Shown one piece after another: positions 47,766-60,130 of a stretch of 64,000 nucleotides of DNA. Under the pieces are notes generated by a model. That model searched no databases, was not told the origin of the DNA, and saw only the letters and a list, made by a program, of their open reading frames with translations. The DNA is from Raineyella sp044508675 (lineage in GTDB: Bacteria; Actinomycetota; Actinomycetes; Propionibacteriales; Propionibacteriaceae). Positions within the stretch are counted from its first letter, which is position 1. Each line of letters starts with the position of its first letter. Location of the stretch: NCBI GenBank assembly GCA_044508675.1, contig JBIQHF010000002.1, forward strand, positions 214,715 to 278,714. Direction: 5' to 3'. Position numbers and translations under genes: made by a program.

Positions 47766-47830
47766 CCGGGCCTATCGGCCCGGACCAGAGACGTACTCGG
47801 GGCGCCCGGACCGCTCGGTCCGCGGCGCCC
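47766..47830 (+). terminator. Two tandem hairpins in the trpC leader (possible attenuator or partial terminator)
   Basis: Stem 1 is CCGGGCC (47766-47772), loop TATC, GGCCCGG. Stem 2 (47800-47830) is GGGCGCC plus GGACCG paired with CGGTCC plus GGCGCCC. Both are in the 168-base gap between the small membrane gene and trpC. There is no U-tract and no Trp-rich leader peptide, so a classical attenuator is not supported. Confidence 0.45.
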
Positions 47831-47922
47831 GTCTCGTTCCCCGCGGTCGATGTCGATCGGCCGGTCCCGCGCGGTCCGGGCGCCGGTGGAACACAGAACA
47901 AGCAAGGGGAAGGAAGTGGCAC

Positions 47923-48708
47923 ATGGGTGTCCTTGACGAGCTGAACGCCGGTGCGCGCGCCGATATGGAGGAGCGCCGCCAGCAGGTCGGCCAGGACGAG
48001 TTGGTCCGCCGGATCGAGACGATGTCGGCGGCCCGCGACCCCCTGCCGGCCTTCCGCGCCCCCGGCATCGCGATCATCGCCGAGGTGAAGCGCGCCAGCC
48101 CGTCCGCCGGTGCCCTCGCCGAGATCGCCGATCCGGCCGCCCTGGCCGAGGCGTACGCCCGTGGTGGTGCCGACGCGATCTCGGTGCTGACCGAGAAGCA
48201 CCGCTTCGGCGGTTCGCTCGACGACCTGGCGGCGGTCCGCGCCCGGGTCGAGGTGCCGGTGCTGCGCAAGGACTTCATCACCGACGCCTACCAGCTGTAC
48301 GAGGCCCGGGCCGCCGGTGCCGACCTGGCGCTGCTGATCGTGGCCTCGCTGTCCGACGCCGAGCTCGCCTCCCTGTACGCGACCGCCCGCGACCTTGGGC
48401 TGACACCGCTGGTCGAGGCACACACCGATGACGAGGTGCGCCGGGCCGCCGACATGGGCGCGACCCTGGTCGGCATCAACAACCGCAACCTGAAGACCCT
48501 CGAGGTCGACATCAGTACGTTCGCCCGGCTCGCGCCGCTGGTCCCGGCCGGGACCGTGCTGGTCGCCGAGTCCGGGGTGAAGTCCCCCGAGGACGTGCGT
48601 GCTTTCGCCGAGGCGGGCGCCGACGTGGCGCTGATCGGGGAGGCCCTCGTCACCGGCGGCGATCCCGTCGCCGGAGTCCGTGCCATGAAGGAGTCGGTCC
48701 GTGGCTGA
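47923..48708 (+). CDS. trpC: Indole-3-glycerol phosphate synthase
   Basis: Converts CdRP to indole-glycerol phosphate; TIM barrel of 261 aa. IAIIAEVKRASPSAG holds the catalytic Glu and Lys, PVLRKDFITDAYQLYEARAAGAD the second lysine, and VGINNRNLKTLEVD plus VAESGVKSPEDV the phosphate site. GGGGAAGGAAG precedes ATG 47923. It overlaps trpB by eight bases. Confidence 0.96.
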   Translation: MGVLDELNAGARADMEERRQQVGQDELVRRIETMSAARDPLPAFRAPGIAIIAEVKRASPSAGALAEIADPAALAEAYARGGADAISVLTEKHRFGGSLDDLAAVRARVEVPVLRKDFITDAYQLYEARAAGADLALLIVASLSDAELASLYATARDLGLTPLVEAHTDDEVRRAADMGATLVGINNRNLKTLEVDISTFARLAPLVPAGTVLVAESGVKSPEDVRAFAEAGADVALIGEALVTGGDPVAGVRAMKESVRG

Positions 48709-50038
48709 ATCAGTCCGTGAGCTCGCCGGTCAGAGCCTTTGGGAGGGGCGGGAGGTGCCCGACGCGGCCGGGCACTTCGACCGGATGGGCGGCAAGTTCG
48801 TCCCGGAGGCGCTCTACGCGGCGCTGGCCGAGCTGGAGGAGGCGTACGAGAAGGCGCTCGTCGACCCGGAGTTCATCGCTGAGCTGCAGGACCTGCGGGT
48901 CAACTACGCCGGCCGTCCGACCCCGATCACCGAGGCGAAGCGCTTCTCCCGGCACTGTGGCAATGCCCGGGTGGTGTTCAAGCGCGAGGACCTCAACCAC
49001 ACCGGTTCGCACAAGATCAACAACGTGCTCGGCCAGGCGCTGCTGACCCGCCGGATGGGCAAGAAGCGGGTGATCGCGGAGACCGGTGCCGGCCAGCACG
49101 GGGTGGCCACCGCGACCGCCGCGGCCCTGTTCGGGCTGGAGTGCCGGATCTACATGGGCCGGGTCGACACCGACCGACAGGCCCTCAACGTCGCCCGGAT
49201 GCAGCTGCTCGGCGCCGAGGTGATCGCTGTCGACGCCGGTTCGGCGACCCTGAAGGACGCCATGAACGAGGCGCTGCGCGAGTGGGTCGCCACCGTCGAC
49301 ACCACCCACTACCTGATCGGCACCGTCGCCGGGCCGCACCCGTTCCCCAAGATCGTCCGCGAGTTCCAGCGGGTGATCTCCACCGAGGCGCGCCAGCAGT
49401 TCCTCGACACGTACGACCGGCTGCCCGATGCGGTCTGCTCGTGTGTCGGCGGCGGCTCCAACGCCATCGGCTCCTTCGCCGACTTCCTGCCTGACGAGAG
49501 CGTCGCCCTGTACGGGTTCGAGGCCGGCGGCGAGGGCGTCGAGACCGGTCGCCACGCCGCCTCGATCAGCGGCGGCAGCGTCGGGGTGCTGCACGGCACC
49601 CGCACTTACCTGCTGCAGGACGAGGACGGCCAGACCCAGGAGTCGCACTCGATCTCGGCCGGCCTGGACTACCCGGGCGTCGGCCCGGAGCACGCCTACC
49701 TGCGCGACACCGGACGGGTCTCGTACGAGCCGGTGACCGACACCGAGGCGATGGAGGCGTTCAAGCTGCTGACCCGGACCGAGGGTCTGATGCCGGCGAT
49801 CGAGTCGGCCCACGCCGTGGCGGGCGCGATGCGCCTGGGCCGCCGGCTCGCCGAGACCCACCCGGAGCTCAGTCCGCTGATCATGGTCACGCTGTCCGGT
49901 CGTGGTGACAAGGACGTCCGTACGGCCACCCGATGGTTCGGCCTGACCGGTGAGGTGGACGCCACCACGGGCAGTGACCCGGTGGAGTTGCCGGCCGACA
50001 TCGCCGCCCACGCCGAGCCCCGGCCCGAGGAGATCTGA
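48701..50038 (+). CDS. trpB: Tryptophan synthase beta chain
   Basis: Condenses indole with serine using PLP; 445 aa, slightly longer than usual through short terminal extensions. KREDLNHTGSHKINN carries the PLP lysine (Lys105); AETGAGQHGVATATAAALFG and the phosphate-binding CVGGGSNAIGSF are present, as is SAGLDYPGVGPEHAYL. GTG 48701 lies inside the end of trpC with AAGGAG seven bases upstream. Followed after two bases by trpA. Confidence 0.97.
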   Translation: MAESVRELAGQSLWEGREVPDAAGHFDRMGGKFVPEALYAALAELEEAYEKALVDPEFIAELQDLRVNYAGRPTPITEAKRFSRHCGNARVVFKREDLNHTGSHKINNVLGQALLTRRMGKKRVIAETGAGQHGVATATAAALFGLECRIYMGRVDTDRQALNVARMQLLGAEVIAVDAGSATLKDAMNEALREWVATVDTTHYLIGTVAGPHPFPKIVREFQRVISTEARQQFLDTYDRLPDAVCSCVGGGSNAIGSFADFLPDESVALYGFEAGGEGVETGRHAASISGGSVGVLHGTRTYLLQDEDGQTQESHSISAGLDYPGVGPEHAYLRDTGRVSYEPVTDTEAMEAFKLLTRTEGLMPAIESAHAVAGAMRLGRRLAETHPELSPLIMVTLSGRGDKDVRTATRWFGLTGEVDATTGSDPVELPADIAAHAEPRPEEI

Positions 50039-50040
50039 GC

Positions 50041-50871
50041 ATGACCGCACCTGGTAACTGCACCCCGGTCTTCGACCGGGCCGCCGCCGAGGGGCGCGCC
50101 GTCTTCATCGGCTACCTGCCCGTCGGCTACCCGACCCTGTCCGGTTCGCTGGAGGCGATGCGTGCCCTGGTCAACCCGGGCGACGGCCCGGGCGCCGACA
50201 TCGTCGAGATCGGCATCCCGTATTCCGACCCGATGATGGACGGGGTGACCATCCAGCGGGCCGCGACGCGCGCGCTGGAGCGCGGGGTCCGGGTCCGTGA
50301 CGTGATGGCCGCCACCGAGGCGGTCGCCTCGACCGGCGCGACCCCGTGCATCATGTCGTACTGGAACCTGATCGAGCAGTACGGTCCCGACGCTTTCGCC
50401 CGCGACTTCGCCAACGCCGGCGGGGCCGGGGTGATCACCCCGGACCTGACCCCCGACGAGGCCGACGAGTGGACCCTGGCGACCGACGCGCACGGCATCG
50501 ACCGGATCTACCTGGTCGCGCCGTCCTCGACCGACGAGCGGATCGTGCTGACGGCCCGGGCCGCCCGCGGCTGGCTGTACGCGACCGCGGTGATGGGCGT
50601 GACCGGGGCCCGGGACACCACCTCGGAGGCGGGCCACGAGCTCGCCCGGCGGATCCGTGCGCTCAGCCCCGACACGAGGATCGGGATCGGCCTGGGTGTC
50701 TCGGACGGGGCCCAGGCCGCCGAGATCGGGTCGTACGCCGACGCGGTCATCGTTGGCTCGGCGCTGGTCCGGACGCTGATCGAGGCCGACGACGCCGGAC
50801 GGCCGGAGGACCTGTCGGGGCTGCGGGCGCTGGTCTCGGACCTGGCCCGAGGGGTTCGCGCGGTTCGCTGA
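50041..50871 (+). CDS. trpA: Tryptophan synthase alpha chain
   Basis: Cleaves indole-glycerol phosphate and channels indole to TrpB; 276 aa. Catalytic Glu56 in DIVEIGIPYSDPMMDG and Asp67 match the family pair. The barrel ends with GIGLGVSDGAQAAEIGSYADAVIVGSALV. ATG 50041 follows GAGGAG within the trpB tail. Last trp gene here; trpD, trpF and trpG are not in the window. Confidence 0.96.
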   Translation: MTAPGNCTPVFDRAAAEGRAVFIGYLPVGYPTLSGSLEAMRALVNPGDGPGADIVEIGIPYSDPMMDGVTIQRAATRALERGVRVRDVMAATEAVASTGATPCIMSYWNLIEQYGPDAFARDFANAGGAGVITPDLTPDEADEWTLATDAHGIDRIYLVAPSSTDERIVLTARAARGWLYATAVMGVTGARDTTSEAGHELARRIRALSPDTRIGIGLGVSDGAQAAEIGSYADAVIVGSALVRTLIEADDAGRPEDLSGLRALVSDLARGVRAVR

Positions 50872-50896
50872 CCGCTGAGCCCTGCCCGGGAGCGTC

Positions 50897-50902
50897 TAGA
50901 GT
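50897..50902 (+). promoter_or_regulatory. -10 element upstream of lgt
   Basis: TAGAGT, with a predicted start near 50909 and a leader of about 27 bases containing AAAGGTGG before ATG 50936. Confidence 0.4.
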
Positions 50903-50935
50903 GTCGATGGCCCGACGACCCCGAAAGGTGGCCAG

Positions 50936-51838
50936 ATGTCCCTGACCTCTGCGATGGTTCCCCCCATCCTGATGCCGCTGGCGATCCCCAGCCCGCAGCA
51001 AGGCGTGTGGTACCTGCCGTTGCCCGGTGGGCTGGAGATCCCGGTCCGGGAGTACGCGCTGTGCATCCTGGCCGGCATCGTGGTGGCCTGGATGATCGGC
51101 CAGCGTCGCTGGCGGGCCCGCGGCGGCACGGCGGACACCCTGGAACTGGCGCTGCTGGTGGCGATCCCGCTGGGCATCATCGGCGCCCGCCTCTACCACG
51201 TGGTCACCGACTACCAGCTGTACTTCGGCCCGGGCAAGCGCCCGGTCGAGGCGCTGTTCATCTGGAACGGCGGCCTGGGGATCTGGGGGGCGGTCGCGGC
51301 CGGCGCGCTGGGTATCTGGCTGGTCTGCCGCTGGAAGGGCGCCTCCTTCCTGGCGATGGCCGATGCGCTGGCCCCGGGTGTGGCGGTGGCGCAGGGGATC
51401 GGGCGGCTCGGGAACTGGTTCAACCAGGAGCTGTTCGGGCGCCCGTCGACCCTGCCATGGGCGCTGGAGATCGACCCGCAGTACCGGCCGGACGGCTACG
51501 AGCAGTACGCCACCTTCCACCCCACTTTCCTGTACGAGATGCTGTGGGTCTTCGTGGTCGCGGCCGTGCTGATCCTCCTGGACCGGCGGCTGCGCCTGGG
51601 CCACGGCCAGGTGTTCCTGCTGTACGTGGCCCTCTACACCTTCGGGCGCTTCTGGATCGAGGGGCTGCGGATCGACACCGCCAACACCATCGGCCTGTGG
51701 CGGGTCAACGAGTACGTGTCGCTGATGATCTTCGTCGCCTCGGTGGTCGGCCTGGTCATCGTGTCGCGCCGCAACGGGGGCCGGGAGGATCCCGGAACGG
51801 TCGACCCGAACGGTCGCCGGGAGGCGACGCCGGCATGA
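50936..51838 (+). CDS. lgt: Prolipoprotein diacylglyceryl transferase
   Basis: Attaches diacylglycerol from phosphatidylglycerol to the lipobox cysteine; 300 aa with about seven membrane helices. The Lgt signature region IGRLGNWFNQELFGRPS and PLGIIGARLYHVVTDY are intact, as is HPTFLYEMLW. AAAGGTGG precedes ATG 50936. The window encodes at least two candidate substrates (the cyclophilin and the DUF4232 lipoprotein). The stop overlaps the next ATG by four bases. Confidence 0.95.
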   Translation: MSLTSAMVPPILMPLAIPSPQQGVWYLPLPGGLEIPVREYALCILAGIVVAWMIGQRRWRARGGTADTLELALLVAIPLGIIGARLYHVVTDYQLYFGPGKRPVEALFIWNGGLGIWGAVAAGALGIWLVCRWKGASFLAMADALAPGVAVAQGIGRLGNWFNQELFGRPSTLPWALEIDPQYRPDGYEQYATFHPTFLYEMLWVFVVAAVLILLDRRLRLGHGQVFLLYVALYTFGRFWIEGLRIDTANTIGLWRVNEYVSLMIFVASVVGLVIVSRRNGGREDPGTVDPNGRREATPA

Positions 51839-52620
51839 CCGCCCCGACCCGGACACAGGCATGGACCGTCGTCGCAGTGCTCGCTCTGCCGGTGGCCGCG
51901 GTCGTCGTGGTCGAGCAGGTGCTGCTGGGCTGGGCCTGGCGCGACGCGGGGCTGCTCGCCGCGTCCACGCTCGCCCCGGCACTGGGCGTCGGCCTGGTGC
52001 TGCTGCTGCGCCGCCACCTGCCCGGCCTGCGGACCCAGCTGGACGTCCAGGTCAATCCCCGGGTGCTGCGCCGCGGTCTGGTCGGACTGCTGCTGGCGGT
52101 CGGCCTGCTGGTCGCCTGGAACCAGTTGTGCCTCCTGATCGGCTGGCAGCCGGTGCCTCGGATCGACCTCGGTGCCGGGCTGCCGTTCGTGGCCCGGCTG
52201 GCGGCGTACGTCCCGCTGGCGCTCAGCCAGGAGCTCGCCTGGCGCGGCATCGTCCGCCCAACCCTGGGGACGGTGCACGGCTGGTTCGTCGGGGCGATCT
52301 GGACCGGGGTGGTCTGGGGCGTGCTCAGCGCGCCGGCGTGGCGCTTCGGACCGCTGTTCGGCGTGCTCACCGTGGTCGCGGCGATCGGCTGGTCGGTGCT
52401 GCTGGCCAGTGTGCTGGAGGAGATGCGCCACGGCCAGCTGCTGGTCGCCACCGCCTTCCAGTGGGGCCTGATGGTCGGGCTGTTCCTGCTGCTGCCCGAG
52501 GAGACCGGGACCCTGCACGGCGCCTGGGCGCTCGCGGTCACTGCCGTGATCGGCGGGGCCGTCGCCACCTACGCGTACGTACGTTCCCGCCGGGCGCGGG
52601 GGATGGCGGCGTACGCCTGA
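51835..52620 (+). CDS. CPBP-type intramembrane protein, catalytic motif incomplete
   Basis: A 261-aa polytopic membrane protein with about seven hydrophobic segments. SQELAWRGIVRPTL resembles CPBP (Abi/CAAX-protease) motif 1, but the usual Glu-Glu pair reads Gln-Glu and no convincing downstream His motifs are seen, so it may be a non-proteolytic relative. The ATG overlaps the lgt stop (ATGA), suggesting coupling with lipoprotein processing. Assignment is tentative. Confidence 0.55.
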   Translation: MTAPTRTQAWTVVAVLALPVAAVVVVEQVLLGWAWRDAGLLAASTLAPALGVGLVLLLRRHLPGLRTQLDVQVNPRVLRRGLVGLLLAVGLLVAWNQLCLLIGWQPVPRIDLGAGLPFVARLAAYVPLALSQELAWRGIVRPTLGTVHGWFVGAIWTGVVWGVLSAPAWRFGPLFGVLTVVAAIGWSVLLASVLEEMRHGQLLVATAFQWGLMVGLFLLLPEETGTLHGAWALAVTAVIGGAVATYAYVRSRRARGMAAYA

Positions 52621-52638
52621 AGCCCACGCCCGCGTGAC

Positions 52639-52729
52639 GATCGTGTTACGTGCGGGGGCGATCATGTAACGGGTTCCCCCGGAGCTTTACTTGGGCGGAT
52701 CGGTGAGCGGAAAATGTTCCCGCGGGAAC
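52639..52729 (+). promoter_or_regulatory. Candidate regulatory region of gltBD
   Basis: The 253-base gap before gltB holds no gene. It contains a 10-of-12 direct repeat, GATCGTGTTACG (52639-52650) and GATCATGTAACG (52660-52671), spaced 21 bp (two helical turns) with GTTAC and GTAAC cores reminiscent of GlnR half-sites. It also holds a perfect 14-bp palindrome GTTCCCGCGGGAAC at 52716-52729. A nitrogen regulator is a natural but unproven reader. Confidence 0.4.
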
Positions 52730-52873
52730 CGACCGTCGTGCAATGACGTTCGTGGCCGGTCCGCCGATGTGCGGCAGCGTGATCGATGGCCCTCCCGGGT
52801 CCGAGCGTGCCGTTCCCTACCCATTGCCCGTCCACCCTCGAGGTGAGGACGTGGCCTGTCCGAGGGGAGAGAA

Positions 52874-57437
<4,564 letters not shown>

Positions 57438-57445
<8 letters not shown>

Positions 57446-58907
57446 TCCCCATGGCTTCATGAAGTACGACCGGGAGCACCCGCCGAAGCGCGACCCCCAG
57501 GAGCGGGTGGCCGACTGGAACGAGGTGTATCCCGGTGGCCCCGGGCAGGCGTTCCTGCCAATCATCCAGACCCAGGCGGCGCGCTGCATGGACTGCGGCA
57601 TCCCGTTCTGCCATGCCGGCTGCCCGCTGGGGAACATCATCCCGGAGTGGAACGACCTGGTCTGGCGCGATGACTGGCAGGCCGCCTCCGAGCGGCTGCA
57701 CGCCACGAACAACTTCCCCGAGTTCACCGGACGGCTCTGCCCGGCCCCCTGCGAGACGGCCTGCGTGGTCGGCATCAACGGGGACCCGGTGGCGATCAAG
57801 GGCATCGAGGTGTCCATCGCCGAGCGCGCCTGGGACGACCGCACCATCCAGCCGCAGGCGCCCGACTGGCACACCGGCTACACGGTGGCCGTGGTCGGCT
57901 CCGGCCCGGCCGGGTTGGCCGTCGCCCAGCAGCTGACCCGCGCCGGTCACACGGTGGCGGTGTTCGAGCGGGCCGAGGCGCCGGGCGGCCTGCTGCGCTT
58001 CGGGATCCCCGAGTTCAAGATGGAGAAGTCGGTGCTGGACCGGCGGCTCCGGCAGATGAAGGACGAGGGCACGCTGTTCCGCACCGGCGTGGCGATCGGC
58101 ACCGACATCACCTGGAGCCAGCTGAAGGCCCGCTACGACGCGGTCGTGGTCGCCGTGGGCTCGACCCGGCCGCGGGACCTGCCGGCTCCGGGCCGGGAGC
58201 TGGACGGGGTGCACTTCGCGATGGACTACCTGCCCCAGGCCAACCGGGTCGCCCGCGGATACAAGGTCAAGGACCAGATCGTGGCGACCGACAAGCACGT
58301 GGTCGTGATCGGCGGCGGGGACACCGGCTCGGACTGCATCGGCACCGCCATCCGCCAGGGGGCCGCGTCGGTGACGCAGCTGGAGATCTTCCCGGCGCCG
58401 GGGCAGGACCGTCCGGCGAACCAGCCGTGGCCGACGTACCCGGCGGTCTGGCGCGTGTCGACCTCGCACGAGGAGGGCGGTGAACGGATCTTCGAGGCCT
58501 CGACCTCGGAGTTCATCGGCGACGACGGCGGCCACGTCCGCCAGCTGAAGTTCGTCGAGGTACGCCCGAACGGTTCCCGCGGCTTCGACCCGGTGCCCGG
58601 GTCGGAGAAGGTCATCCCGGCCGACCTGGTGCTGCTGGCGATGGGCTTCGTCGGCCCCGAGTCCGAGGTGCTGGTCGACCAGCTCGGTGTCAGCCTGGAC
58701 CAGCGCGGCAACATCGCTCGCGACGAGAGCTACATGACCGACGTGGAAGGCGTCTTCGCCTGCGGTGACGCCGGTCGCGGCCAGTCGCTGATCGTCTGGG
58801 CCATCGCCGAGGGCCGGTCCTGCGCCAACGGCGTGGATGCCTTCCTCAGTGGTTCGACCAAGCTGCCACGCCCGATCAGCCCGCAGGAGCGCCCGCTGGT
58901 GCTCTGA
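57438..58907 (+). CDS. gltD: Glutamate synthase small subunit
   Basis: FAD/NADPH and 4Fe-4S subunit that feeds electrons to GltB; 489 aa. Cysteine clusters ARCMDCGIPFCHAGCPLGN and GRLCPAPCETACV bind the iron-sulfur centres. VAVVGSGPAGLAVAQQLTRAG is the FAD Rossmann motif and VVVIGGGDTGSDCIGTAIRQGA the NADPH one, and GVFACGDAGRGQSLIVWAIAEGR closes the FAD site. GTG 57438 overlaps gltB. Followed by a hairpin terminator. Confidence 0.97.
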
Positions 58908-58930
58908 GCCCCGGAGCCGTCGTACGTACG

Positions 58931-58966
58931 AGGCCCCCGGTCCCGCCGTCGGCGGAGCCGGGGCTT
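58931..58966. terminator. Hairpin terminator after gltD
   Basis: GCCCC-(C)-GG...CCGCC pairs with GGCGG...CC-GGGGC around a GTC loop, ending CTTCG. It is preceded by overlapping CGTACGTACG. It lies between convergent gltD and the DUF4232 gene. Confidence 0.6.
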
Positions 58967-58984
58967 CGTGCTCTGCCGGGACGG

Positions 58985-59683
58985 CTAGTGGGCCCCGAAC
59001 GGCTTGACCTTCATCAGGACGATGCTGGTCTCGCTGCATCCCTGGAGCTGGGCGGGCGTGGTGGCGGAGTCCTTGCGGTCGGGCAGGTACACCCGCAGGG
59101 CCGACGCCGGGGTGACCGTGCATCCGGAGCCGTAGTTCCCGGCCTGGCTCACGGCCAGTGGGGCGTACGAGCTCTGCCCGGGGGCGAGGGTGACGGTCGA
59201 TGACGTGCCGGGCTCTCGGTCCGCCGGGGCGCCGATCTGGGTGCCGGCATCGTCCACCATCGAGACGCCCGGGTACCCGGTGAGGGTGCAGGGCGCCGAT
59301 CCGGTGTTGGTGACCTGGAGGCGGTAGAAGACGGTTCCGGCGCCGGCGTTGTCATCGGTGAGGGCGAGGCTCGTGGTGGCCGGCGTGCAGGCGGCTGCGG
59401 CGGCGTGCGTCGGGGTGGAGGTTTGCCCGGTGGGTGTCGGCCGTGGTCCGTTCTGGGTCGGGGTGACCGACGCGGTGACCGTGACGGTGGGCTCCGGGGA
59501 CGGGGTGGCGACCGGTGCGGACCGGGGGGCACAGCCCGCCAGCAGGGCGGCCGCGCCGATCGCGACACCGGCCATGAGCAGGCCGGAAGCCGAGCGCCTG
59601 CGGCGTCGAGGTGGGGCCGCCCGGCCACCGGTGGTGGAGTCCTGCTCGACGTTGGTGCGCGGGTCCCCCGCCTTACCGGCCAT
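58985..59683 (-). CDS. DUF4232-domain lipoprotein
   Basis: A 232-aa exported protein. A cytosolic Arg-rich N-terminus (PPRRRRRSAS) precedes a hydrophobic helix and the lipobox LLAGC, then a Thr/Pro/Ser linker. The C-terminal DUF4232 domain has TDDNAGAGTVFYRLQVTNTGSAPCTLTGYPGVSMVD and two Cys that could form disulfides. The function is unknown in the family. ATG 59683 is preferred over ATG 59692 because a CAGAAT element lies seven bases before it. Confidence 0.82.
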   Translation of the reverse strand: MAGKAGDPRTNVEQDSTTGGRAAPPRRRRRSASGLLMAGVAIGAAALLAGCAPRSAPVATPSPEPTVTVTASVTPTQNGPRPTPTGQTSTPTHAAAAACTPATTSLALTDDNAGAGTVFYRLQVTNTGSAPCTLTGYPGVSMVDDAGTQIGAPADREPGTSSTVTLAPGQSSYAPLAVSQAGNYGSGCTVTPASALRVYLPDRKDSATTPAQLQGCSETSIVLMKVKPFGAH

Positions 59684-59690
59684 AGCGCCC

Positions 59691-59696
59691 ATTCTG
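59691..59696 (-). promoter_or_regulatory. -10-like element of the DUF4232 gene
   Basis: CAGAAT on the minus strand, seven bases before ATG 59683. Confidence 0.35.
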
Positions 59697-59770
59697 TTGG
59701 CTCGGCGCGGGGCGGGCTAGGTGTCCGGGCCGGTGATTTTCGGCAGCCCGTTGTTCCATCTCACTACGGC

Positions 59771-60074
59771 TCAGGCCGGGGTGAACGGCGGTAGCTCGAC
59801 CGCATCCCGGAAGCTGCGGCCCATCACCAGATCGGGTACCTTCGGCACGCCCATCAGCCGCATCACCAGATTGCGTGTAGCCGCGTCGCCGAAGCTCGGG
59901 GACGATCCCCATCCGCTCGGCCACCTCGAACCCGGCCCCCCAGAAGTCGACCACGTAGCCACCGCGACGCAGCTCAGGCGAGTGCTCCAGCAGGGTCACT
60001 TCGTGCCCGGCCCGGAGCAGCCAGTACGCCAATGTGGGGCCGGCGATGCCGGCACCGACCACCAGGACCTTCAT
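59771..60074 (-). pseudogene. Remnant of an FAD-dependent monooxygenase (internal deletion with frame change)
   Basis: From ATG 60074 the frame encodes a clear flavin-monooxygenase N-terminus: MKVLVVGAGIAGPTLAYWLL, then HEVTLLEHSPELRRGGYVVDFWGAGFEVAERMGIVPELRRRGY. Near 59875 homology jumps to another frame, which encodes what looks like the same family's C-terminus (RNLVMRLMGVPKVPDLVMGRSFRDAVELPPFTPA region) and stops at 59771. About 300 central residues are missing. This is best read as a deleted, inactive gene rather than a sequencing slip, because too much is absent. Confidence 0.72.
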
Positions 60075-60130
60075 CCGATCGCCCACATTTCCACTGTCCC
60101 ACCGGCCCGACGGCGATGGGAGGAGTCCGG

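Noticed and set aside
47755..47922. Classical trp attenuator with leader peptide
   Set aside because: Hairpins exist, but no short frame with clustered Trp codons and no U-tract was found.
52621..52873. Riboswitch upstream of gltB
   Set aside because: No conserved glutamine, SAM or cobalamin riboswitch core could be recognised; only the repeats and palindrome listed.
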